Shown: positions 12,564 through 23,140, numbered from the stretch's first letter. The stretch is DNA of 64,000 nucleotides from Epithemia pelagica (GCA_946965045.2 OX337236.1:1674001-1738000); one strand, 5' to 3'. The notes: generated by a model not told the origin, from the letters alone. Numbers and translations are program-made.

Positions 12564-12910
12564 TTCGTAAATTTTGACTATTGCTTTAATGATGGCCCTA
12601 TCACATACGTTAATCCAAAGTTACTCATCACGCAAAATCTTACGGATTCCGTTGGAGTCGCTACCTCGATCCTCGATCTCGATGTGGTGGGAGTGGGCTG
12701 AAGGGTGTGGCTACTAGATAGGGTGGTAGTTGGGGTTTTTGTTTGTGGTCTGGGCGTTGTCCGCTCAGAAAGCGGATGCCAACAACCAACCAATATCATC
12801 AATCATATTGGGTGCCCATTATGTTCCCATAGGTGGGAAGGGGGATGTATCAGTCCGCTGGTTACGACACATTTCCACCATTGCCATTTCCCTCAGCCAC
12901 CTGTTTCATA
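12564..12910. other. Short intergenic spacer
   Basis: This holds the 3' end of the TMEM131-like gene and the promoter of the SLC35F-like gene, both on the plus strand. No other feature is visible. An in-frame upstream ATG at 12833 would extend the downstream protein by 26 residues. Confidence 0.4.
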
Positions 12911-14182
12911 ATGCCCCGGTTTAACAGAGTTCCAACTGAATCTTTTGAGACCTTGGATGATCCTACCAGCGACACTCTTTCGTCATATCATGATGGGAGA
13001 GCTCTTGCTGACGAAGGAAGGCGAAGTACTTTGGCGGATCACCGCTTTTGGCAAATGATACAGGAAAGACGATCGATATCTGTAACGGAGCATGAGAGCT
13101 TTTCGAACTTTCGATCAAAGTACTGGGTTGCTCTTTGCTTTGGACAATGCATCGCAATCCTCGCTGCGAGCACCAACGCGGCATCATTCTCTCTATCGAG
13201 TCGATACGGAGTGAATACTCAATTCTTTCAAATGTTCTTAATGTACATATTGCTTTCCTTTCATCTGATGTGGAAAAGACCACACGAGGCTTCGCCTATG
13301 ATGAACGATCAAGAAGATATGAATGCGATGGATGAGACTGATCACAAGTTGCCTTTCACAAATATTAGATTGAGAGTACCTTGGTGGATCTATCTGATCA
13401 TGTCTTTTCTTGATGTCTTCCCAAATTATCTTGCTCTTTTCTCGTATCACTACACATCCTTGACCAGCACTACACTACTTGGATCACTTGCCACTCCTGC
13501 CACTATGTTGTTCTCAAAGTATATCCTTGCCCGGGTATACCGAGGTCACCATTTTTTTGGAGTTGGTATGTGCTTACTCGGTGGAAGCATCACAATATGG
13601 TCGGACTTTGATGGAGCAACTTCCAAGGCTCATTCATATATCGGCGATGTTCTCGCGGTTGTAGCCGCTATGATGTATGGATTCGGGGATACAGCAGCAG
13701 AATTCTTTGTGAAACATGTGGATCGCTTCGAATACGTGGGAATGCTAGGACTGTTTGGAACAATCTTCACTGGATTAAGCTTCCCGTTTTTTGAGGTATC
13801 AGAACTTGTCCGCATAAGCGAAATGGGTGGCTCCGACAAATTGAAAGTTTGTTCAGTGATGGTTTGGTACGTCTTGTCGGTTTTGTCGTACTACATCACA
13901 GAAGCCAAGTTCTTGCAGACGTCTGATGCAACGTTGCTAAACCTGTCGTTACAAGCAATGAATATATGGGCAGTTTTGTTTGCTGTTGTTGTCGATCACG
14001 ATTTTCCCTCAGTTCCATTTTACATGGCTCTTATGTTGGTGGTGGGTGGAGTTTTCTTGTACGAACTAGGAGGTCTACTTCGAAGAGATTGTTCTTTGTG
14101 CAGTGAAAAGGAAGTGGTAACACAAATTCATGACGACTCCATGGATAGAATAGAAGGATCAAGATCGAATAATTTAGACTAA
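12911..14182 (+). CDS. SLC35F1/F2/F6-type putative membrane transporter (DMT superfamily)
   Basis: An intronless 423-residue protein with about ten hydrophobic helices after an 80-residue hydrophilic N-terminus. The segments FGQCIAILAASTN, NYLALFSYHYTSLTSTTLL, GDVLAVVAAMMYGFGDTAAE and LQTSDATLLNLSLQAMNIWA match the layout of the SLC35F (DUF914) branch of the drug/metabolite transporter fold, with the usual two five-helix halves. Substrates of this branch are poorly defined, so no substrate is proposed. The start at 12911 is preferred because the extra residues from 12833 are not hydrophobic and look like 5' UTR. It is most likely a Golgi, vacuolar or plasma-membrane protein. Confidence 0.7.
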   Translation: MPRFNRVPTESFETLDDPTSDTLSSYHDGRALADEGRRSTLADHRFWQMIQERRSISVTEHESFSNFRSKYWVALCFGQCIAILAASTNAASFSLSSRYGVNTQFFQMFLMYILLSFHLMWKRPHEASPMMNDQEDMNAMDETDHKLPFTNIRLRVPWWIYLIMSFLDVFPNYLALFSYHYTSLTSTTLLGSLATPATMLFSKYILARVYRGHHFFGVGMCLLGGSITIWSDFDGATSKAHSYIGDVLAVVAAMMYGFGDTAAEFFVKHVDRFEYVGMLGLFGTIFTGLSFPFFEVSELVRISEMGGSDKLKVCSVMVWYVLSVLSYYITEAKFLQTSDATLLNLSLQAMNIWAVLFAVVVDHDFPSVPFYMALMLVVGGVFLYELGGLLRRDCSLCSEKEVVTQIHDDSMDRIEGSRSNNLD

Positions 14183-14314
14183 ATTAGAGCAATTGAGCAA
14201 TCGATCAAAACATCTGTTTCTCCCGCGTTCATGCCATGTCGAGAGTCGAGATTGATAGCTGTTTCACAAGAGCCAGTGCACGGCCCCCCAAGACGAAACG
14301 CCCTGTCTTGACGC

Positions 14315-14881
14315 CTAGTTGAGCGCGTAACCTGACAGAAACAAAAGGAAGAATAGTCCAAGACCTCCAAAAATCGCCAGGTTCTTTTGACCTGACGTCC
14401 AACTGTTGGTTCCGAATCCGTAGCCTTGGTTAACCTCAAATCCAGGGATCTCTTCAACGATCTCTTCGAACGAATCCTTGGAAGCTCGGCATACAGGACA
14501 GCGCCAGTTGCTTGGCAATTCTGAAAATGGGGTTCCTGGTTGAATCATTCCTCCAATCATCATCGAATCCCCTGTTTGCTCGTCGTACTCCCAGTCACAA
14601 TTGGTGCACTTGTGCTTTCCTGTGGATTTCTTCATGAAAACTTCTTGCGCACGTAGCTCTTCAGCTCGTTTTGACTTCTCCAGAGCTTTGCGTGTTTCTT
14701 CGTCCATCATTGCTTCCTCCATTGGGTCAACTGTTGCTGGTGAAGATTCACTGTCGGAGCTGCCCTCGCTGGAAAAGCGCCGTGAACCAGAGACAAACGT
14801 CCTCGTGGAAAAGGCTCCAGACGGGACAACAAACCCATTGACTGCTGAGCAAAGGATCATAAAGATAAGAAGGGACTTCAT
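14315..14881 (-). CDS. RBD1: Plastid rubredoxin, RBD1/RubA type
   Basis: A 188-residue protein. An N-terminal signal peptide ends at VNG followed by FVVPSGAF, with Phe at the +1 position as in diatom plastid bipartite presequences; a Ser/Arg-rich transit stretch follows. The mature part has a rubredoxin iron site made of CTNCDWEY and RCPVCRASKD, that is two CxxC pairs, and a single C-terminal membrane helix (AIFGGLGLFFLLFLSGYAL). This order is that of RBD1/RubA, a thylakoid protein needed for photosystem II assembly in cyanobacteria, algae and plants. The start at 14881 is chosen over an upstream ATG at 14917 because it puts the signal peptide at the N-terminus. It converges with the transporter gene, 132 bp away. 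Confidence 0.8.
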   Translation of the reverse strand: MKSLLIFMILCSAVNGFVVPSGAFSTRTFVSGSRRFSSEGSSDSESSPATVDPMEEAMMDEETRKALEKSKRAEELRAQEVFMKKSTGKHKCTNCDWEYDEQTGDSMMIGGMIQPGTPFSELPSNWRCPVCRASKDSFEEIVEEIPGFEVNQGYGFGTNSWTSGQKNLAIFGGLGLFFLLFLSGYALN

Positions 14882-15212
14882 ATTGTTTGATTGCCTGACA
14901 ATAAGAATCTTTGTCATTAAATTATACTTGCACCCAAGGGGTATGTTGTTGTGTCCTTTCGTGTCATGACATCAATCCCCGAGCTGGTTTGGTGCGTGGT
15001 TTATGCGAGTGTGAGTCCGAAAAGCCAAGCGGGACTGGCGTGGCACGACGCCTTAAGCGACCAGTCACCCGGGATCGAACTAGGGTGTATATAGAAGTCC
15101 CATTCTGGAAAGGCGTCGCTACGTAGGAGTACACTCTTTTTCGCGTGGAGACAAAACAGAAGTGATCATATATCGACTTCTATCATGGCTGTAAGAATGA
15201 AGATGCGCAATT
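14882..15212. other. Intergenic region with 73-nt stem-loop
   Basis: This holds the promoter of the rubredoxin gene and the 3' end of the kinase gene, both on the minus strand. A structured 73-nt segment lies at 15046-15118 and is reported separately. Confidence 0.4.
15046..15118. repeat. 73-nt stem-loop with a tRNA-like B-box on the minus strand
   Basis: CGACGCCTT (15046-15054) pairs perfectly with AAGGCGTCG (15110-15118). Inside, CACCC and GGGTG form a second 5-bp stem. The minus strand reads AGTTCGATCCC, a fit to a Pol III B-box. The arms do not fold as a canonical tRNA, so it is annotated only as a structured repeat. Confidence 0.45.
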
Positions 15213-17064
15213 TTAATAACAAGCTCTACTCTCAAGAAAAGCCCAAATGCGTTGGTTCTTTGCTTCTTGTGTCAGGCAATTTCTCAGCTCCTCTACCAGA
15301 AGTTCCGTTGAAACAGGAGGCGGGAGTGGTGAGGTGGGAAGTGGAGATGCCACGGAATCCATGTCGGCGGTGTTACTGCCGAATCCCATTGTTGTAAAAT
15401 TCCGCACATTTCGACCTGGAGTTGAATCTCTTCCACCAGGACTGTGTCGGACAAGAGAAGGTAAGTTCTCACATGCCACTCCAAGTCTGGGTAAATGCAG
15501 GTAAGCGTCCAATCCATATCCTTCCATGCTCTTTAATGTCAGCTCGCCACCTAAATACCGTGCATAAATTCGACAAAGCGGCTGCCGGAAAAACCACAAA
15601 ATGAAATATGAGGTCCATCCAAACTTTCCAGTCAAGAAACGGCGAATGAGAGCGGCCACAGGCATTACTTACCAGACCAAATCCTCGGATTCTTGTTCCG
15701 GACAGACTGTCCATGCCAAACTCGGAAGAGTTCTCTTCCTTGTCGGCAGTTGAGTGCGCAAACTTCCAAATTTTGGCCATGCGACTGCGCGGAATACCAC
15801 CACCCTTATCGGCAACCTTTATTGTCACGTCTTCGTCTCCTTTCACCACAACGACACGAATAGGAGGCAACGTGGCTCCTGATATCCTCGCAAGAGATCC
15901 CATGGCGAAGGCGGACCGTCCATCGGCCTGGTCAAAATCGGCTCCCAGACAGTTTCTCACAGTGGACCGACAAGAGTTTTTGAGCAGTTCACCCATCATG
16001 TAATGAAGATGATTGGGGATGTATGTAAAATCTCCCGTATTCTTCTTGTCTATACAATCAACGACTTCAATTTCTGGTGAGTCTCCGTAAAAGTCTTTGG
16101 TCTGTTGCACAACCATGTCAGCAACCCGTTTTATCTCCTTGACCAAGTCGACATTTGAATGGATACAACCAGAGTGGTTGTCTCCCTCATCCGGAAACAT
16201 GTAAGTCACTCGTTTGAGAGCTTTGGCACATTCGCGATGACTCGACAAAACGTGATGCTCAATCAACAAGCGAAGTCCAACATGAGCCGTAAAAAAGCGA
16301 TATAACGCACTTTCCATTTCTTGCAACCGATCGGTGTCCAGGTCTCTTCTGGCTTCACTCCAGTCAACAAGTCCCTGCGAAATGGCCTTTGGAATGTAGC
16401 TCCGATCGATCGCCAGCGACTGCAACATGTCGGTGAATCGTTCGTCGTCCTGGTACGTTTGGGGTACTGGCATTGAGAGAAGGTTATGAAGCTTTCGAAT
16501 ATAGGCACAAGTGACTTGTTGAATGTGAGCGGCATCGGACAACCCATTTGGCAGTGTCAACAGGTCCACCGCACGTTGTGCCACTCGTATTGGCAGTTCT
16601 CGATGTAAAAATTGAGCGTTGCGCAGCCTCTGTGCCTTGTGCACCGTTGTGGCATATTTGTACATATCAGAAAGTTTCAACGGTGAGGGAGGGCATGCGG
16701 CCAAATCATACAAATCCGCCTTTTTCATCCCCAAGGACTCAAACAAGACGTCTGGATCAGACTCGTCGTCGAGGACGTCGTTTCTTCGGTCGGCCATGTT
16801 GGATGCCGTCGCTGTGGATGCTTCCAGGTCGGGTACGACAGAGGAAGTGGCGAATCGGCGAACCTGCCACAGATATGAAATTCTTGGTTTGGTATGAGAG
16901 GACGACACAATCCCTCGTGAGAATGGACGCGATGTTCCAGACGGTCGACTCGAGCGGTAGAACGAGGTTCTCGATGCCAGTCCAGAGGCCGAGGAGACAT
17001 TTCGAGACAACAAGAGACTACATGGGGTGGACCTACTCCGATATACCATGACTCGAGACTGCAT
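15213..17064 (-). CDS. Mitochondrial pyruvate/branched-chain 2-oxoacid dehydrogenase kinase
   Basis: Two exons (17064-15673 and 15581-15213) joined in phase 0 across a 91-nt intron starting GTAAGT give about 586 residues. The joined junction restores the G2 box, GFGL followed by PLCRIYARYLGG. Other GHKL-kinase boxes are ELLKNSCRSTV (N box, Asn binds Mg-ATP) and DKGGGIPRSRM (G1), plus the family ending GYGLDAYLHL. The N-terminal part HVGLRLLIEHHVLS is the four-helix regulatory domain. The start at 17064 gives an Arg/Ser-rich, acid-free presequence suited to mitochondria; an in-frame ATG at 17259 would bury it. The C-terminal 80 residues after the kinase fold are low complexity and unlike the short tails of animal enzymes. 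PDK and BCKDK cannot be told apart by eye. The enzyme phosphorylates and inactivates a matrix dehydrogenase complex. Confidence 0.8.
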
Positions 17065-18057
17065 GTTTCCAACTGTTTGAAAGACCGATAAATCTGTGAT
17101 CGATCGGCCCTTCCTCACTACTTCAACACCAGAAATGGTGAAATCAGAAGGATTCGGGTTTACGAATGGAAGCAGACCAATGAATAGGAGTCGAACAATT
17201 GGTGATGATGGGTGATGGCTTTGGTTTGCGTTGTTGGCGTCTGGATTGTTGCGCATCATGAAAACATGTCTCGGTCTCCCCAGAATTCATCGCTTGATAC
17301 CAATCTCCATCGGTACTTCATCATAATTTAAGGAAATGGATTATGCAATATTTCAGTTATCGACCGATAGGAAATTCAGAACCCAGTCGCCTGTGAAGAA
17401 TTCTGTGACATCAGCTGGACACATCGACAAAGGCAACGTGGCCCACGACAACCAACGACGTCGCGCGCGTTCGCTTTGCGCAAGGCCCAAGGCTCATAGC
17501 CGTCACGTTTCGCGACCAACGCATCTGCCGTTGTAGTTCTCCGCATGTTCAATACGACCACTTCGGCAAAACCTGCTGGCGTGCTGGCTGGCTCTCATCG
17601 AGTACCGGTTATCAGAAACAATGATTTTACTTTGGAAATTTGTATACTTCCCATATTTGTTAAATATAAGACCCCGAAAATCATTGGATACCTAGACTAT
17701 GCTCTATAGCGTTCTTTAACTAAACATAACTCCACCAATAGTCCACCGTTTTGTACCAACCAAGTTAGCAGGACCTTGTATTTACTCTTACTGAGGTCCC
17801 ACTATCCCTACCGGAATTTTTTATCGGTTTTTCATGAAGCAACGACCGATCCAAAACAACAGCCCTTATCTGGTCGTCGAAATTTTGCTCATAATGTGTG
17901 ACGTGAATGTTTGGAGCTCTCGGCTTCCTTTTTTTAGTATAAAAATTATACATCTACGAAAAGACCATAATAGAATAGTCGCACATGAATCGTCCTCTCC
18001 TCAAGCTCCCGATTGGCAGCAGTTGTGGTGCATCTCGAATGAGGTTACTTGACGACC
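17065..18057. other. Intergenic region before the broken repetitive gene
   Basis: About 1 kb. The part next to 17065 should be the kinase promoter. From about 17600 it becomes AT-rich, and this stretch may contain the left end of the element that carries the next two genes. I found no convincing terminal repeat when comparing it with 23141-23600. Confidence 0.4.
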
Positions 18058-21000
18058 ATGCCATCTTCACCTCCACGGCTTCGACGCTCTAAGAGAAAGA
18101 ATGCAGTCCTTACAGGGCAGACACTCTCTCCTAACAAGCAAACGAGAGCCTCTCGAAGGGAGTCTTCTGTTGACTGTGATCAAAACTCTACTGAGATGGC
18201 ACGAATTGCCAAGATTTGTCTCGACTTTCAAGACAGCGAGTTCAAGCCGTGTTCTGTTTTTGGGATGGAGCGAGAGAAACGATACAAGGATTACAAATTC
18301 TGTCGGAATTGTCGGAGAGCAGACGACATGGAAACAAGCAAACCTCAACTGAACATCAACCGGAAAAATCCCGATGGAAAGTATTTCTGTACGGCGAACC
18401 ACACCAACTTCATTCATCCAACACACCGAGAGCCTGTCAAACGTACATACGAAGTTGTTGCCAGAAGATATCACCCAAAGCGTAAGGATGATAGCACTGA
18501 TGACACAACGCTCACAACGCAATCAAGTGCAGCTCTACTTACTAATCTGAATGAGTCTTTGGATCCTTTGACCAATCCCCCAAATGACAGCACTAACACC
18601 ATCTCTCATGAATCGACCGAGTCCTCACAACAAGATCTCTTCAGTGATTCCATTCCCGGGGATCAACCTCAAGAGGAACTAGCTGACGTTACTTTTTACG
18701 ACGATGAAAAAGAAACAGAGCAACCCTGGACTGAGAGAACAGATCTTTCCCAGATCAGTTACGATCCAGTATTCCAAGAGCCTCCTCCAGGCATCCCGTT
18801 AGGTCCACAAGAGCACACAGCAAGCAATGATACAAGATCCCCTGTTCAAGATTCCGTAGAAAACCCCCTCGAAGTGTCGTTTGATGAGTCCGTTATCATG
18901 GAAGACCAGCAATCTGTCTCTCAAGATCAGTCACCTCGGATGAATACTCTGATGACTACCCCATGCCTTGATGAAAGGAGAACTCATGAGTACATGTCCC
19001 AGCAAATCAACCACTCAGTAGCACACCATAGACGTAACATAGATACTTACACTGGCGAAATTGTTGACAACTTGAGATACCAACTGAGACAAGGACAAGA
19101 AGACCTTCGCCAATGCAAAGCAGAGTTGGACGAAATTCGCCAAAAGTGTGCGAACTTGACTAAACAAGTGACGTACTGGAAGGATAAAGTGGATAACGAC
19201 ATCACTGTGGGTCTCCCCAAGACGTGTGGCAATCGCAAAAACGCCCTACAATGTGTCAAGTTCATTGACCATTTCATCCGACAACGCATTGCCAATCTCT
19301 CCAAAAGCAATGAGGGCATAAAAATTCTGGTGACCGAGCTCACCAAATTCCTCCTTGATGAAACAATCAAAGAGGGTGAGGTGAAGAAGCATGCGTATGA
19401 GGTATTTCGCCATTACGTTCGGACTCATGTGTTCACACCATTTGCGATCCTCTCGAAGATGGACATGGCTGGAGGTCCTTTGAACTATCACTGCCTGGAG
19501 ATTCTGCGATCAGTTGAAACGAATGGAGTTAGCTACATGCGAACCCTGATTCCCAGTTCAACTGCAGTACAAAAGGTGGCTGCCTTGCTTGAGAAGTATG
19601 CCCAAAGACTGTTCCCTTACCGAATGATCGAAAACAAGCAAGATGGTGCTGAAGGGTTTGCGTTCCGTGGTCCTGACGTTCTAGTACATATGTACAGACT
19701 TGGTAATGTCTTGACCAGTGACGCTTTATCTCGGCCGATTGGTGCGGCAGTGACCATGGACGGGGCAAAATTCTCAAACAATCTTACTCATACAACAGGC
19801 GGATACAAGTTCACGGACATTTCTAATCCGTTCAAGACCCAAAGCAGTAACAGTTGCTGGCCTGTTGTATGTGTATGTGCCCAAGAGTGTAGCAGTCTAC
19901 TTCAAAATGGGTTTGCGGGGATGATTCAAGAGTGTCGAGAAGCTGGGACGACAGTTCTGCCCAATAAGTTTGGCACTAAAAAGTCCAATGCAGCTCTGAA
20001 CTTTGACCTTGGGGGGGGGGGGGGGGGGGGGGGGAATGGAAGCTTGGGGAACGCGGTGGAGCAACAGGTGTGGTCAAATGTCCCTGTACCAAGTGTGCCG
20101 TAACAAGCAAAGACATTCATATGCCCACTAAGCTCGCAGAGTTGTGTCCTTGGTGTATCCAGTTGGGCCATACTCAGAAAGAGAACTGGTTGTGCCGGCA
20201 CCACCCAATGTGTACGCAGACTCAACTCAATGAACTGCAATCTACCATAGATGAGTACGAGAAGTACATGCCAAAGGTAATGGGACAACTTGAAGACCTG
20301 TGGAAGAAGTGTAAACTGCACTTAACAGAGGATCCAAGAATGGTCCCTACACAGATACAGAGTGTGTCCTTAGAGTCAATCCATTTTGATATCAATTTGG
20401 AGTCGAATGCAAATAGAAGAATGGCCTACAGTCGGAATGTTACACATGACTTGAAGGAGAGGGAAATGGATATAACAGGGTCTCTCGAGATGAGACAATC
20501 AAGGTTACGGATACAACACATTAGGGAGTGGGTCTACAGCAGGGCTGCCCACTCTGTCAAGGAATTCAAGAAGGGTACACACTCACATTCCGCCGTGGTC
20601 ATGATAATGGACACAGTCCCATGCATTCTCCATATGGAGAATCGTATGGGACTCAAGATTTTGACTACGTGCCTACGTATTGGATTGGCCAACGCAAAGT
20701 CAAATGTCTTGACCTGGATCAAGGAACACGCCCGACCTTCGGAAGATCGGCGGTGCAACTCATTTGTCCGAGCAGTGGCAGCCCTTGTCAATACTCAAGT
20801 ACTGGGCTCCAAAGTTCTTCCGACCCAGTGGGAAATTCCGTACGACAAAACCAAGAAAGAGGTGGCAACTATCTGTATGCACAATGTCCGTATCAGGAAG
20901 GTTATACAGAAATTGGATCTCTTAATTGACGTGTGTATAGTTGACGTGGACAAGAGAGCAACATGATAGTCATGTATTGAGAGTTACCGACAATCAATGA

Positions 21001-21700
21001 AGATATTGAATACCAAGCGTGACCTAACAGATGACGAAATCTGGTCCTACCAACGCCATGCTGATGAGTTTTTTGCCGAATGGGTGGACCTCCATGGTAA
21101 GAATGGTGTGACAAACTATTGCCATATGATAGACGCAGGTCACATCATGGAGTACCTGCTGTATTGGAAAAATCTAACAAAGCATGCTCAACAAGGATGG
21201 GAAGGTATGTACATTTAGAGCAATTCTATGAGTGCTGTTGAATCACGTTGTTCTTATCTTGGCAGTATATCAGCTTTCAACAGTGTGTTTAAGCGTTTTT
21301 TTACACACGAACTCAAAGAGGGGGGGCCAAGTCAGGAGATGGGAAAAGGAGTTGTTTGGAACCTATCGCAAAGTGGCTGCAACGAAGAATGATCATCTCG
21401 CAGGGTATTGGGCTGGAGGCCATTCAAGCTGCAATGTTGGAGGATGAAGAAACCATACTGGAAGAGACTGCCAGTTGGATTCGGAATAGTGGTGGTACAT
21501 GGGAATATTCTATTCCCATCAATGGAGATACGGATGCTTGCCACTGGAAATTTCAGGATGAGCATACCAGAGAAGAGGAGAGTGCAGCTCTTGTGTCCAT
21601 TGAGTCCTTGCTTCATGACTTGGAAGATGATATTGAAGACGAACTTGATGACGAAGTGAATAGAAGCAGTGATGAGGAGAATGTGGATACTAACTTATAG
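18058..21700 (+). pseudogene. Broken gene of a repetitive-looking Cys-rich, transposase-like family
   Basis: I do not recognise a named family. From the ATG at 18058 the reading frame encodes a basic N-terminus (PPRLRRSKRKN), a Cys/His cluster (FCRNCRRADD...CTANH), an acidic low-complexity region, a coiled coil near residues 330-390, and a core with VTMDGAKFSNNLTHTTGGYK. At the 24-G tract (20011-20034) the frame must shift for translation to continue into CPCTKC...CPWC...C..H, LHMENRMGLKI, then YWKNLTKHAQQGWE. TGA and TAG stop codons stand in tandem at 20964-20969. A plausible GT-AG intron is 21205-21273. A second frameshift lies at a 7-T run (21296-21302) before RTQRGGAKSGDG and a C-terminal acidic end. 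So there are up to three lesions, two at homopolymers where assembly error is possible. The layout suggests a mobile-element protein; this is inference. Confidence 0.6.
20011..20034 (+). repeat. 24-nt poly-G homopolymer inside coding sequence
   Basis: Twenty-four consecutive G residues. Frame on the left is open to the tract, and the conserved continuation on the right is in another frame; a net change of one inserted or two deleted G would align them. Such a tract is prone to slippage in vivo and to sequencing error. Confidence 0.9.
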
Positions 21701-21703
21701 AGC

Positions 21704-23140
21704 TTACGAGTATTTTCTAATGGCAGTAGTAATGAAATCCATATCGTTGGTACTGAACTCATCTTGAAACTCAGGAGATTTTGTTGCATCGTATTTGCTT
21801 CCACCAATTGGACGAAAAGTTACAGTCGCTGGATTCGCAGAGGTGGGCGATACACCAACTATTTCCATTACAGTCCCATCATCCTCAAACAAATCTCCAA
21901 CATGGACTCTTGGAGAATTGTCCTCATTGGATGGCTCAACATTTGGCCCATCATGGAGGCACTGGCCTTCGAGGATTCGTTGCAGGTGTCTGGTTGGTGC
22001 AGGGAAGCGGAGTCCACCTGTTCTTGTGACTTGATAACGATATCTCTGATAGCATACAGTAATTTGGGCTCCATAAGGATTAAAAGCAATATCAATCCTC
22101 TGCCCAGTGCATCTTCGTTTAAATGGAGGAAGTTCACTACCACTGGGTAGTCCACGTACAAAGGTTATGTGGTGCCCGCGTTGAAGTGGAATCCCCAACC
22201 GGCCATCTGCCAGCGTTGGTCTCCGCTCGGACAATCCATAAGTGACTGCAAATCCAAGAACAGTACGGAGAACTTGTAGGTCTTTTTGTGTCTGGAATCG
22301 AAGAATTCCACCTTGGAATGTCAACTTAAGCTTTCGTCGTGCAAGTGAGGGGTCTATATCAATGTAAGAGTCTGACATTGTGAAAGAATGAGTGAGAAAC
22401 GTGTCAATCTTGCCAGAGAAAATCATATTTATATACGTAATTGTTTCCGGTGGAACATGGCCGATCAATTGTGATGAAACATCTTGGGTGTCAGCTTGTC
22501 CACCCTGTTTGTTCAGAATTTTCACGATTGTCTTCCGAATTATCATCAGTCCAGACCAAATTGAGGCGTGCAAGCATCTTGGAGGGGTTACAAAATGACG
22601 TAGTTGCTGCCTTGCTGGATGTTCGGTTGGAAAACAAATTCCATGCTTGGTGGGAAATGATGATAGGACTCTCAGTGGAGGCGATTCGCTAGAAACAATT
22701 GTTTCTCTGAAGCGAACAAAAAACACATTCTTCACACCGTAGGACCAATTGTTCTTGGGTAGGAAGAATTCTTGGAGCGTGAAAACAAATGCTGGGAACT
22801 TCAAGGAAAGTGAAGAGCCAGCAGGGGTAGTATTGCATTCAACTGTTACAGATGATTCGTACAATTCGATGTTGTGCATTCCATGGAGAGGTTCGTTGGA
22901 ATGTTGAGGCGGAAGAGGATGACACAGCAGCTTCTTGGAGGGGAGCAAAGGGAAAAATAGGCGTAGAGTTACCCCGTTGTCGTTGTTACGGGATTCGATA
23001 CGGCCGATGGTGGTAGTGCCTTCATCTTGATTCGGCAGATGCACATGTGAAAAACTGCCAATCCGAAAATGATCATCCAGTTCGGGCACATAAATGGGTG
23101 CCTCATTCACTTGTGGCTCAATGAAGTCCCTTGATGCCAT
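21704..23140 (-). CDS. Unknown 478-residue protein convergent with the broken gene
   Basis: I do not recognise this protein. The ATG at 23140 is used (MASRDFIEPQVNE); upstream in-frame initiation would need TTG. The frame is fully open. Two short repeats of one theme are visible: DDHFRIGSFSHVHLPNQDEGTTTIGRIESR near the N-terminus and HVGDLFEDDGTVMEIVGVSP near the C-terminus. Both read as small beta-rich modules with acidic turns, similar to chromatin-reader or BAH/SH3-like folds, but that is a guess. There are no membrane helices and no Cys cluster. It ends 3 bp from the stop codon of the broken gene, an arrangement more like a compact two-gene mobile element than two host genes. Proteins of this kind next to transposase-like genes could be accessory factors. 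Confidence 0.55.
   Translation of the reverse strand: MASRDFIEPQVNEAPIYVPELDDHFRIGSFSHVHLPNQDEGTTTIGRIESRNNDNGVTLRLFFPLLPSKKLLCHPLPPQHSNEPLHGMHNIELYESSVTVECNTTPAGSSLSLKFPAFVFTLQEFFLPKNNWSYGVKNVFFVRFRETIVSSESPPLRVLSSFPTKHGICFPTEHPARQQLRHFVTPPRCLHASIWSGLMIIRKTIVKILNKQGGQADTQDVSSQLIGHVPPETITYINMIFSGKIDTFLTHSFTMSDSYIDIDPSLARRKLKLTFQGGILRFQTQKDLQVLRTVLGFAVTYGLSERRPTLADGRLGIPLQRGHHITFVRGLPSGSELPPFKRRCTGQRIDIAFNPYGAQITVCYQRYRYQVTRTGGLRFPAPTRHLQRILEGQCLHDGPNVEPSNEDNSPRVHVGDLFEDDGTVMEIVGVSPTSANPATVTFRPIGGSKYDATKSPEFQDEFSTNDMDFITTAIRKYS

Noticed and set aside
15046-15118. tRNA gene candidate
   Set aside because: The span and outer stem are tRNA-like and a B-box-like word exists, but on neither strand do the D, anticodon and T arms fall in the right places.
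17336-18050. Left terminal repeat of the convergent-pair element
   Set aside because: Some words (for example CCTACCGGAATTTTTT) resemble sequence near 23450-23480 in inverse, but the match is too short and gapped to call an element end.
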